Part shown: positions 12,024 through 17,049 of the stretch, piece after piece
Position numbering within the stretch: the stretch's first letter is position 1
Layout: each line of letters opens with the position of its first letter
Virus record (IMG/VR): IMGVR_UViG_3300044701_002728
Span: 1 to 20,001 of that record
Reading direction: 5' to 3' (one strand)
DNA length: 20,001 nt
Source of the DNA: a virus
Position numbers and translations under genes: made by a program
The notes under the pieces: generated by a model
Told to the model about the DNA's origin: nothing
What the model saw: the letters and a program-made list of their open reading frames with translations, nothing else
Databases searched by the model: none

Positions 12024-12822
12024 GTGACTTCCTCCTATAATCGTTAGCGGAGAATCGTTCACCGTTTCTCCATTTGTTAATCAAAGAAAGAACCAATTCT
12101 TGTTCTTCCCAAACCATATCATATGATTCTATTTTACTACACAACTCATTAAAAGTCATCCCAGACTTTTCTCTCTTGGAAGAGTTTTCACTATGCGTAA
12201 TAATATTACAGTTGCAAGGATGTCTAAGAATTTCTGGAAATACCCCAACATCAAATCCAAACTTTCTAGATAAAATGTGATCTCTAACGAGTCCATTTCT
12301 ATTGGTTTTGACGTTGAATATACCAACAGTTTCTAACAACGATTTATCCGCATAATTCCACATAGATTGTATCCACTCACTATGCTCAACATATATTTCA
12401 TAATCATCTTTATCATCATCAGAAACCCAGTAACCAAGGTCAACAAAATTTTCTCTCTGTCGTTGTTTATATTCATCGGTGAACTTCTCTCTAGACTTAA
12501 TACCAATTATCTTTTTGGTATCCTCAGAATGTGGTCTTGAATATGATTCTGAATTTCTATGACCGTGCATTGACTCTATTCGGTCTTTAGAGAATTTCAC
12601 TCCCTTATTAGCAGACCCAGCCTTTTGTCGATAAACATCATCAACTTTAGATTTGACAAGATCACTCTGTTTAGTTTTTTGTTCGTCTGACCACGTTTTA
12701 CCATAGTTTGGATTATTCTCTCCGCTATGGTATACACCAGAGCACTTTCTGCTGCATGTCTTTGCTGTAGTGGTATACTCAGTTGAACACACTGGACATA
12801 TCTTTATTGGTTTTTGTTTCAT
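11998..12822 (-). CDS. HNH homing endonuclease with zinc finger and NUMOD3 motifs (274 aa)
   Basis: The N-terminus has a Cys4 zinc site (C9, C12, C23, C27). A NUMOD3 motif follows at about 36-52 (NNPNYGKTWSDEQ) with a weaker copy near 70-105 (NKGVKFSKD; SRPHSEDTKK). The HNH core lies at about 178-216: RDHILSRKFG (D181-H182), RHPCN (H201) and ITHSENSSKRE (N213, K216). It should cut a site in the phosphoesterase gene it occupies and spread by double-strand-break repair. AAGGA precedes the ATG, and a TATAAATA late box lies 25 bases upstream. A 5' fragment of the phosphoesterase gene lies just upstream and a second 5' end overlaps its stop, so its insertion split that gene. Confidence 0.9.
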   Translation of the reverse strand: MKQKPIKICPVCSTEYTTTAKTCSRKCSGVYHSGENNPNYGKTWSDEQKTKQSDLVKSKVDDVYRQKAGSANKGVKFSKDRIESMHGHRNSESYSRPHSEDTKKIIGIKSREKFTDEYKQRQRENFVDLGYWVSDDDKDDYEIYVEHSEWIQSMWNYADKSLLETVGIFNVKTNRNGLVRDHILSRKFGFDVGVFPEILRHPCNCNIITHSENSSKREKSGMTFNELCSKIESYDMVWEEQELVLSLINKWRNGERFSANDYRRKSHAISISGI

Positions 12823-12846
12823 AGTCGTTCCTTTTCAGTACACAAC

Positions 12847-12854
12847 TATTTATA
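12847..12854 (-). promoter_or_regulatory. T4-type late promoter box for the HNH gene
   Basis: An exact TATAAATA on the minus strand, 25 bases before the HNH start codon and within the remnant just after the truncated phosphoesterase stop. Late promoters ahead of homing endonuclease genes are known in T4. Confidence 0.55.
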
Positions 12855-12858
12855 ATTT

Positions 12859-12909
12859 TCAGAAGTTAAGACCAAAGTGTGTATCACTCACTAAGAATAC
12901 ACGCGGCAT
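12859..12909 (-). pseudogene. Truncated 5' end of the metallophosphoesterase gene
   Basis: ATG at 12909 (with AAGGA in the end of the gene before it) opens MPRVFLVSDTHFG, the same N-terminus as the downstream phosphoesterase (MPSVFLVSDTHF), then LNF and a stop. The two copies agree in protein but differ at many third positions. This is the original gene start, cut off from its body by the HNH insertion. Confidence 0.8.
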
Positions 12910-12913
12910 ATGC

Positions 12914-13105
12914 TTATCCTTTCTTTCCAATACGTTCTGCAATTCTACGACGAAGGTCATGAATGTACTCATTATGCCATCCATCTTTGAACTGCGGATA
13001 TTTCTGTGAAAACTGTTCAGCTTTTTTCAGATATTGCTGAAGTTCTTTTATTGACTTAGAAGCGTAGTGGGCTTCACGGTCGAAGTGTCTTGTATTGTAA
13101 CCCAT
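12914..13105 (-). CDS. Hypothetical basic protein (63 aa)
   Basis: Starts MGYNTRHFDREAHYASKS; GGAG lies six bases before the ATG at 13105. In-frame codons further upstream run into tRNA-Ser(AGA) and are excluded. Predicted helical and basic (LRRRIAERIGKKG), without membrane segments. It lies between tRNA-Ser(AGA) and the split phosphoesterase, four bases before the old start of that gene. No family recognised. Confidence 0.65.
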   Translation of the reverse strand: MGYNTRHFDREAHYASKSIKELQQYLKKAEQFSQKYPQFKDGWHNEYIHDLRRRIAERIGKKG

Positions 13106-13125
13106 GATACGCTCCTTAATTAAAA

Positions 13126-13215
13126 TGGCGGAAGTGGTAGGATTCGAACCCACGGAGCCAATGAAGACTCGACTGCTTTCTAGGCAGCTGCCTTAGACCA
13201 CTCAGCCACACTTCC
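13126..13215 (-). tRNA. tRNA-Ser(AGA), A at wobble position
   Basis: Type II tRNA; acceptor GGAAGTG/CACTTCC, anticodon loop CTAGAAA on a GCTGC/GCAGT stem, long variable arm, T-loop TTCGAAT, discriminator G, encoded CCA. All helices are intact, so the A34 is not simply decay. A34 would have to act unmodified or as inosine. Confidence 0.93.
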
Positions 13216-13222
13216 ATAAACT

Positions 13223-13298
13223 TGGTGCACGTTGATGGATTCGAACCACCGACCTCAATCTTGTAAGGATTGCCTTCTAACCACTGAATTAAACGTGC
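13223..13298 (-). tRNA. tRNA-Val(TAC)
   Basis: Acceptor GCACGTT/AACGTGC, anticodon loop CTTACAA on a CAATC/GATTG stem, T-loop TTCGAAT, discriminator A, encoded CCA. Confidence 0.95.
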
Positions 13299-13304
13299 AT
13301 ATAT

Positions 13305-13391
13305 TGGAGGAAGATAACGGAATCGAACTGTTACCGCTCTCGCAGTAGGATGGTTTTCAAGACCATTTGCGCACCATGCACCCTATCTTCC
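13305..13391 (-). tRNA. tRNA-Ser(TGA), overlapping the HNH stop
   Basis: Type II tRNA; acceptor GGAAGAT/ATCTTCC, anticodon loop CTTGAAA on a TGGT/ACCA stem, long variable arm, T-loop TTCGATT, encoded CCA. The discriminator is T, where bacterial tRNA-Ser has G. Its first nine bases encode the last codons and stop of the HNH gene. Confidence 0.92.
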
Positions 13392-13829
13392 TTTGTTCTT
13401 TGCTTTGTACGTTGGTAACTGTGTATCACAATTACTACAAACAAATCTTAAATTCACTAAACGATTATCGTTGTTAATTCCGTTGATGTGATCAAGAATC
13501 AGTGGCATAGGATTGCCGTTCCATTCTGGACCAATACCGCAACAAGCACAACGATACTCAATCAAATTCTCTTCGAGTATTCTGGCTTTAAGAGAGTGTC
13601 TTGTATAACTAGAATTTTCTACCATAACCTCTTCAAGAGGATATCGATCTTTCCAGTACTGGATTCTTCCAGTTTTCTTACCTTTGTTCCAAGCCACGTG
13701 TCCTTTTTTGGCACCAGCTAATGGACTTCTAACTTTCTTAACCGCGTTTGGGTTTTGTTTACACACATTTTCGTGCGCCTTTAAAGAACCAGCATTGTTT
13801 ATCTGTTTACCGCAAAATTGACAATTCAT
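13383..13829 (-). CDS. HNH homing endonuclease in the tRNA cluster (148 aa)
   Basis: A compact free-standing HNH endonuclease. N-terminal zinc finger with C3, C6, H19, C23; a basic linker (KKGHVAWNKGKKTGR); then a zinc-stabilised HNH core with C94/C97 and C131/C134 around D113-H114-I-N-G, N123 and RFVCSNC. The last nine bases, including TAG, lie inside tRNA-Ser(TGA). Just upstream is the 5' half of another tRNA-Ser, which suggests the gene entered a tRNA. GGAGG lies in the loop of a TAGTA/TACTA hairpin (13832-13846), likely limiting translation. Confidence 0.9.
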   Translation of the reverse strand: MNCQFCGKQINNAGSLKAHENVCKQNPNAVKKVRSPLAGAKKGHVAWNKGKKTGRIQYWKDRYPLEEVMVENSSYTRHSLKARILEENLIEYRCACCGIGPEWNGNPMPLILDHINGINNDNRLVNLRFVCSNCDTQLPTYKAKNKGR

Positions 13830-13831
13830 AG

Positions 13832-13846
13832 TAGTACCTCCTACTA
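13832..13846 (-). promoter_or_regulatory. Hairpin presenting the HNH ribosome-binding site
   Basis: TAGTA-GGAGG-TACTA: the complete Shine-Dalgarno forms the loop of a 5-bp hairpin that ends three bases before the ATG at 13829. It could reduce early expression, as known for T4 homing genes. Confidence 0.5.
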
Positions 13847-13878
13847 TTATTTAGTCAAAAGCATCTTTTACACGAACT

Positions 13879-13908
13879 GTAGTAATAAACCAACTCTACC
13901 ACGCTTCC
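13879..13908 (-). pseudogene. tRNA-Ser 5'-half remnant next to HNH gene
   Basis: GGAAGCGTGG plus a D-arm GTAG...CTAC, without the rest of a tRNA. The junction CCA-AGTTTAT-GGAAG is the same as that joining tRNA-Val to tRNA-Ser(AGA), so a tRNA-Ser once followed tRNA-Ile here. The HNH gene now follows it. Confidence 0.6.
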
Positions 13909-13915
13909 ATAAACT

Positions 13916-13990
13916 TGGTACCGATGAGTGGGATTGAACCACTGACCAATGCCTTATCAAGACACTGCTCTTCCACTGAGCTACATCGGC
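13916..13990 (-). tRNA. tRNA-Ile(GAT)
   Basis: Acceptor GCCGATG/CATCGGT (one G-T), D-stem GCTC/GAGC, anticodon loop TTGATAA, T-loop TTCAATC, discriminator A, encoded CCA. Confidence 0.94.
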
Positions 13991-13997
13991 AAAAATT

Positions 13998-14068
13998 TGG
14001 TGGATCAAAGCGGAATCGAACCGCTACCAACACTGCGGCGCACTGGTAATGCCGAACTATTTTGACCC
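13998..14068 (-). tRNA. tRNA-like gene without recognisable anticodon
   Basis: Acceptor GGGTCAA/TTGATCC, T-arm AGCGG-TTCGATT-CCGCT, discriminator A and encoded CCA are intact, but the length is only 71 bases. The central part does not give a D-arm plus a seven-base anticodon loop with T33. The best helix is ACCAGTG/TGTTGGT with an eight-base CGCCGCAG loop. An alternative loop TTACCAG would read ACC (Gly) but needs a bulged stem and no D-arm. Probably a tRNA-like RNA or pseudogene. Its first two bases join the RNA element at 14067. Confidence 0.6.
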
Positions 14069-14156
14069 ATATTGAAACACACTGGCTTCGTCCTCTCCTG
14101 ATCGTGCTAGGCAGCGAACTGAGATTGTCCGGCTCGCGCAATGCGCTTCAATATGG
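14067..14156 (-). ncRNA. Structured RNA element, copy A (90 nt)
   Basis: Read on the minus strand, CCATATTGAAGCGCATT pairs with AGTGTGTTTCAATATGG over 17 consecutive positions, three of them G-U/U-G. On the plus strand those would be A-C mismatches, so the structure belongs to the minus-strand RNA. The 56-base interior contains shorter complementary pieces. It lies between tRNA-Gln and the tRNA-like gene. Same stem, different interior in copy B. Family not recognised. Confidence 0.6.
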
Positions 14157-14255
14157 CTAGTCTGCCCTCTTTTCACTCGGCTACTATGCTTAACCAGGAT
14201 TTGCACCTTTCGAGAACGGATATTCTGAGTACCCATTTTTAGAACTGACTATCTA
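14157..14255 (-). other. Spacer between the two RNA elements
   Basis: Ninety-nine bases without a supported gene. There are tRNA-like traces: TAGTC near the 5' end matches GACTA followed by GCCA at the 3' end, and AGG-TGCAAAT-CCT resembles a T-arm, but it stands in the middle and no cloverleaf forms. A strongly decayed tRNA is possible. Confidence 0.3.
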
Positions 14256-14364
14256 CCATATTGAAACACACTAATACACATGTTAGCTCATTTGTGCTTG
14301 CGGTGCGCTAGCTGTGCACCGAACAGTCGCCACTCTGTCTTTCCTTTAATGCGCTTCAATATGG
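14256..14364 (-). ncRNA. Structured RNA element, copy B (109 nt)
   Basis: The same 17-base arms as copy A, with an unrelated 75-base interior containing CGGTGC-9 nt-GCACCG. The 5' arm starts with the CCA of tRNA-Gln, so tRNA 3' processing and folding of this stem would compete. The conserved closing stem with variable centre suggests a protein- or RNase-recognised terminal helix. Confidence 0.6.
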
Positions 14365-14437
14365 CACCCCCTGATGGATTCGAACCACCGCATGTCGGAA
14401 TCAAAATCCGATGCCTTACCAACTTGGCTAAGAGGGT
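14362..14437 (-). tRNA. tRNA-Gln(TTG)
   Basis: Acceptor ACCCTCT/AGGGGGT, D-stem GCC/GGC, anticodon loop TTTTGAT on a CGGA/TCCG stem, T-loop TTCGAAT, discriminator G, encoded CCA. First tRNA of the cluster in transcription order. Confidence 0.94.
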
Positions 14438-14472
14438 ACAAAAAGTCCCGAATTTTTAAAGAATGGGAGAGA

Positions 14473-14501
14473 ATATTATCTCATGTTGACTGTTTCGTCA
14501 A
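14473..14501 (-). promoter_or_regulatory. Promoter for the tRNA cluster, with inverted repeat
   Basis: TTGACG, 17 bp, TAATAT, placed between the terminator at 14508-14542 and tRNA-Gln. The -35 lies in a perfect inverted repeat GTTGAC-GAAACA-GTCAAC (14485-14502), a possible operator. Confidence 0.7.
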
Positions 14502-14507
14502 CCCCTA

Positions 14508-14542
14508 AAAACAAAAAACCCCTGGAGTATCTCAGGGGTTTT
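14508..14542 (-). terminator. Rho-independent terminator
   Basis: On the minus strand, AAAACCCCTG, loop AGATACTC, CAGGGGTTTT followed by TTGTTTTT. It lies downstream of two strong promoters and just before a third one, so it isolates a short transcript. Confidence 0.92.
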
Positions 14543-14685
14543 GGTGAGTATATAGATACTTTTATCTACTCGCCACCCCATTACTATTATTAATCTCATA
14601 TCCAACCTGTGAGAGTGAACCTGTCCAGCTACTTAATAGTGGTCGACTCTGCTCTAACATGGATATTGCTCTTAATTTCATAGTA
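14543..14685 (-). ncRNA. Candidate small RNA between tandem promoters and a terminator
   Basis: Transcripts starting near 14685 (or 14770) and ending at the terminator would be about 180 (or 260) nt. The 3' part folds as GAGTAGATA-AAAG-TATCTATA-TACTC, and upstream GGGGTGG could pair with the CCCC of the terminator stem, giving two exclusive structures. A 39-codon ORF (14562-14681, start MKLRAISML) fits inside but has no Shine-Dalgarno and would begin almost at the RNA 5' end. A regulatory RNA seems likelier than a peptide. Confidence 0.55.
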
Positions 14686-14691
14686 GAAAGA

Positions 14692-14720
14692 ATTATGCCT
14701 TAAAAATGATTATTAGTCAA
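14692..14720 (-). promoter_or_regulatory. Tandem sigma70 promoter P2
   Basis: TTGACT, 17 bp, CATAAT. The -35, the whole spacer and all but one base of the -10 are identical to promoter P1 85 bases upstream. Confidence 0.85.
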
Positions 14721-14764
14721 GCGTTTTCTGAAAAGTTCTACATAAAGTAGGGATGCTCAACATC

Positions 14765-14772
14765 TATTTATA
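14765..14772 (-). promoter_or_regulatory. T4-type late promoter box
   Basis: Exact TATAAATA on the minus strand, five bases beyond the P1 -10. It could give late expression of the same small RNA unit; only the sequence match supports it. Confidence 0.4.
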
Positions 14773-14776
14773 AACA

Positions 14777-14805
14777 ATTATACCTTAAAAATGATTATTA
14801 GTCAA
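14777..14805 (-). promoter_or_regulatory. Tandem sigma70 promoter P1
   Basis: TTGACT, 17 bp, TATAAT, placed directly after the dCMP deaminase stop. Its spacer is identical to that of P2, which marks a duplicated promoter. Confidence 0.88.
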
Positions 14806-14806
14806 G

Positions 14807-15241
14807 TTATTTTTCAAGATTTTCAACTTCCACACCACATTTTTTCAAAAACTGCACACCAAGGTCGTCACGGTATGCTTCTCTGTAATACACTTTGGAG
14901 ATACCAGCACCATAAATCATCTTAGCGCACTGTATACAAGGAGCGTGAGTGCAGAAAAGACTGGAACCATCTGCTCGTTCACCATCCCTAGCCAACTTGA
15001 GTATTGAATTTGCTTCTGCGTGTATAACTTCATCTTTTGTTTTTGTATAAACTGTGTCATCTTCTCCATGAATCGTTTCCTCACATTCGTTTGTCCATCC
15101 AGCAGGCATGCCATTATATCCGATCGAGATGATACGATTGTCTTTCACAACAACAGCACCAACCTGCAATCGTTTTGCAGTGGACAACTGCGCGAATCTC
15201 TCGGCAGTGTCCATAAATGCGTCAACCCACTTCTGTTTCAT
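14807..15241 (-). CDS. cd: dCMP deaminase (144 aa)
   Basis: Converts dCMP to dUMP, the substrate of thymidylate synthase, feeding phage dTTP synthesis in the cytoplasm. The zinc site is clear: H74-A-E76 (VIHAEANSIL) and P101-C102-I-Q-C105 (HAPCIQC). The N-terminal block 'STAKRLQVGAVVVKDNRIISIGYNGMPAG' is typical of the family, as is the NxCE segment (TNECEE). Length is slightly shorter than T4 Cd. The ATG follows the stop of the DUF6433-like gene by 13 bases; AGG lies ten bases upstream. It is the last gene of an operon with rnh. Confidence 0.95.
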   Translation of the reverse strand: MKQKWVDAFMDTAERFAQLSTAKRLQVGAVVVKDNRIISIGYNGMPAGWTNECEETIHGEDDTVYTKTKDEVIHAEANSILKLARDGERADGSSLFCTHAPCIQCAKMIYGAGISKVYYREAYRDDLGVQFLKKCGVEVENLEK

Positions 15242-15254
15242 AACTATAGCCTAA

Positions 15255-15698
15255 TTAGGTATTATTGTCAACAGGTTTCTTCGTTTCTTTCTTTTCTGGT
15301 GCGGGGATGATTCCTGCGTCGCTCACGAGTTTATGTGTAATTTTTGGGTACAGTTTGGTCAACTGTTGATCTTTAACTGCAATCAAAACTTTCGCTTCTT
15401 CTGGATGAATACCTTCCAACAATCCAATAAACAATGCTTCTCTGCGGATAGGTTTCACTTCTGGTTTACAGAAAACATTATAGAATCTTTTACACTCAAC
15501 ATAAAGATTAGTGTCTGTCATCCCCATTGGTTGATCCGCAGGTTTAAATGGCGGCTCACCCTCTGGCAATTGAAACTTATAAGATGGTAGAAATGCATGC
15601 GCGAAAATGACCTTTAAAAGAAATTCATCTTTATATTTGGTAATTGACTTGGGATCATCATTGATGCTCTTGAGCATTTCAGTTAAATATTGTTTCAT
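15255..15698 (-). CDS. DUF6433-like conserved phage protein (147 aa)
   Basis: N-terminal helix (MKQYLTEMLKSINDDPKSI), a motif 'YKFQLPEGEPPFKPADQPMGMTDTNLYVECKRFYNVF' and a C-terminal 'RREALFIGLLEGIHPEEAKVLIAVKDQQL..LYPKITHKLV' resemble a protein conserved across T4-like and cyanophage genomes (DUF6433 type). Function unknown to me; its position between RNase H and dCMP deaminase fits a replication or nucleotide-metabolism context. GAGGG precedes the ATG by six bases. A Lys/Pro-rich tail ends the protein. Confidence 0.75.
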   Translation of the reverse strand: MKQYLTEMLKSINDDPKSITKYKDEFLLKVIFAHAFLPSYKFQLPEGEPPFKPADQPMGMTDTNLYVECKRFYNVFCKPEVKPIRREALFIGLLEGIHPEEAKVLIAVKDQQLTKLYPKITHKLVSDAGIIPAPEKKETKKPVDNNT

Positions 15699-15714
15699 TA
15701 AAACCCTCTAATTT

Positions 15715-16620
15715 TTAGAAATCTTCTAGTTCATCAAGAAGTAAACGACATTTGTTTGCTATGAGATAATTCATAACAGACATTTTATCGGCTTTCGGCT
15801 TATTACTTAGGTGTGCATTGATGATAGATTGTTTAACTTCTTTGGGGATGTTGTCGAACGCAACCAATACTGCGTTACGGTGCCAATTCCGTTTTTCTTC
15901 ATCAGTGCGACACGCTGCTACACCCTTTTCTATAAATTCTGCAAGTCGTTTTGCGCTCACTGGCTTCTGCCTATCTCCAGAAACAAAAACATCATCTTTA
16001 GATAGAATGTTAGGAATACCGTCGCCAGCATCACCTTTAACGATGTGTTCTACCGTAAAGTCAATTATTTCTTGCTTTGATGCTTGAATAAATTTCTTCT
16101 GCATCGGCGACCATTGACGCACATTACCTGAAGAAAATGGCTCCAGCTGCAGTTGCTTGAAATCTTTGTCAGAAGAAAGAATAAGAACCTTCTGCGGTTC
16201 CTCAACCAACCCCTCTACAATCAGATCATTAGTCTGTGCCCACTCAGTCATGACTGCAATAACGTCGTCTGCCTCTGCGCGGTCGACGTGAATAACTCGC
16301 CATGGAAAATGTTCAGCAATATCTTGCCTCATTTCATTGAGCGTGTCAAAAATCAGACGCCAATCAAGGTCACTTGCTTCGCGATTCTTCTTACGAGACG
16401 CTTTGTAATGTTCAAACACTTCTCTGCGCCAATAGTTACGACCGTCGCAACAGATGATCAGTTCACCATATTCTTTACCATACTTTTTCTTGTGCGACTT
16501 GAGTGTAGATAGAGTCACGTGACGAATCAGATTCTTCACTTCTGATTCGTCACCCTTGAGTTCTCGCTGAAAGGTGAGAATGGCAGCAAGTGCTACCTGA
16601 GAGTAGTCTACGAGTATAAT
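15715..16620 (-). CDS. rnh: T4-type RNase H / 5' nuclease, start codon apparently ATT (301 aa)
   Basis: FEN-1-like nuclease that removes RNA primers from lagging-strand fragments. Motifs in order: LVDYSQVAL (D5, equivalent to T4 D19), ICCDGRNYWRR, RAEADDVIAVM, ILSSDKDFKQL, and GDAGDGIPN near the helix-hairpin segment. From the stop of the previous gene (16636) to 16540 the frame has no ATG, GTG or TTG; the first is GTG at 16539, which would drop the D5 motif. AGGGAG lies seven bases before ATT at 16618-16620, so I choose this codon (ATT at 16624-16626 is too close). The resulting 301 aa matches the 305 aa of T4 RNase H. In T4, rnh is also downstream of dsbA. Confidence 0.92.
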   Translation of the reverse strand: MILVDYSQVALAAILTFQRELKGDESEVKNLIRHVTLSTLKSHKKKYGKEYGELIICCDGRNYWRREVFEHYKASRKKNREASDLDWRLIFDTLNEMRQDIAEHFPWRVIHVDRAEADDVIAVMTEWAQTNDLIVEGLVEEPQKVLILSSDKDFKQLQLEPFSSGNVRQWSPMQKKFIQASKQEIIDFTVEHIVKGDAGDGIPNILSKDDVFVSGDRQKPVSAKRLAEFIEKGVAACRTDEEKRNWHRNAVLVAFDNIPKEVKQSIINAHLSNKPKADKMSVMNYLIANKCRLLLDELEDF

Positions 16621-16635
16621 TTTAATTCTCCCTAA

Positions 16636-17049
16636 TCAATGTGCAACCAATAATAATGTTTCTGGCACTTCAACTTCTTCCCCCATTTTACTTTTTACGT
16701 AGCAGCGCATAGCTGCGATAAGGGGCGTGGAACCATAAGCCCATGCTTCTTTAGAAGCTGGTACGGTTTTGAAGTCTGAAGTGACGTACCCATCTTTTCG
16801 TTTTGCTCTCCATGCGTACCAGTACCCATCCCGTTTCTCTATTACATTTATCTCTCGCTCGATGATTATCCCACCTTGCGCCCAGTCGGTTGTGAACATC
16901 AGGTCGCACAATTGCACGAAGCCATGAGTCTTATGCGGCGGCAGCATCTTTTCAGTCTCGGGGCAATAGTCGGTGTACCCTTCACACGTAGCAACTGCCC
17001 AAACGAGAGCAACGTCTGTCAGTTCGTTGACATTAATTCGCCGCATCAT
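16636..17049 (-). CDS. DUF2591-like phage protein (137 aa)
   Basis: Starts MMRRINVNELTDVALVWAVA; GGAG stands seven bases before this ATG, which overlaps the TAA of the preceding gene as TAATG. The early 'LTDVALVWAVA', the central Trp-rich part and C-terminal 'STPLIAAMRCYVKSKMGEEVEVPETL' (compare NPLRAAMIVFL) are the pattern of DUF2591 phage/prophage proteins, with no proven function. It is translationally coupled to the 370-aa gene and directly precedes rnh. Confidence 0.7.
   Translation of the reverse strand: MMRRINVNELTDVALVWAVATCEGYTDYCPETEKMLPPHKTHGFVQLCDLMFTTDWAQGGIIIEREINVIEKRDGYWYAWRAKRKDGYVTSDFKTVPASKEAWAYGSTPLIAAMRCYVKSKMGEEVEVPETLLLVAH

Noticed and set aside
12823-12913. Group I intron carrying the HNH gene in the phosphoesterase
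   Set aside because: Splice junctions do not fit the U-before/G-before rule at positions that would join the exons in frame, and the second N-terminal copy with its own ribosome site makes splicing unnecessary.
13998-14068. Ordinary tRNA-His, Ala or Gly for the tRNA-like gene
   Set aside because: No alignment gives a paired anticodon stem, a seven-base loop and T33 together; I keep it as anomalous.
13896-14141. Minus-strand ORF of 81 codons
   Set aside because: It covers tRNA-Ile, the tRNA-like gene and RNA element A, has no ribosome site, and cannot be reconciled with the intact cloverleaf.
14067-14364. CRISPR array
   Set aside because: The repeated arms are inverted pairs enclosing two different interiors, not direct repeats with equal spacers, and no cas-like genes are seen.
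14562-14681. 39-codon ORF in the small RNA unit as a firm gene
   Set aside because: No Shine-Dalgarno, start almost at the predicted RNA 5' end, and no recognisable composition; mentioned only inside the RNA entry.
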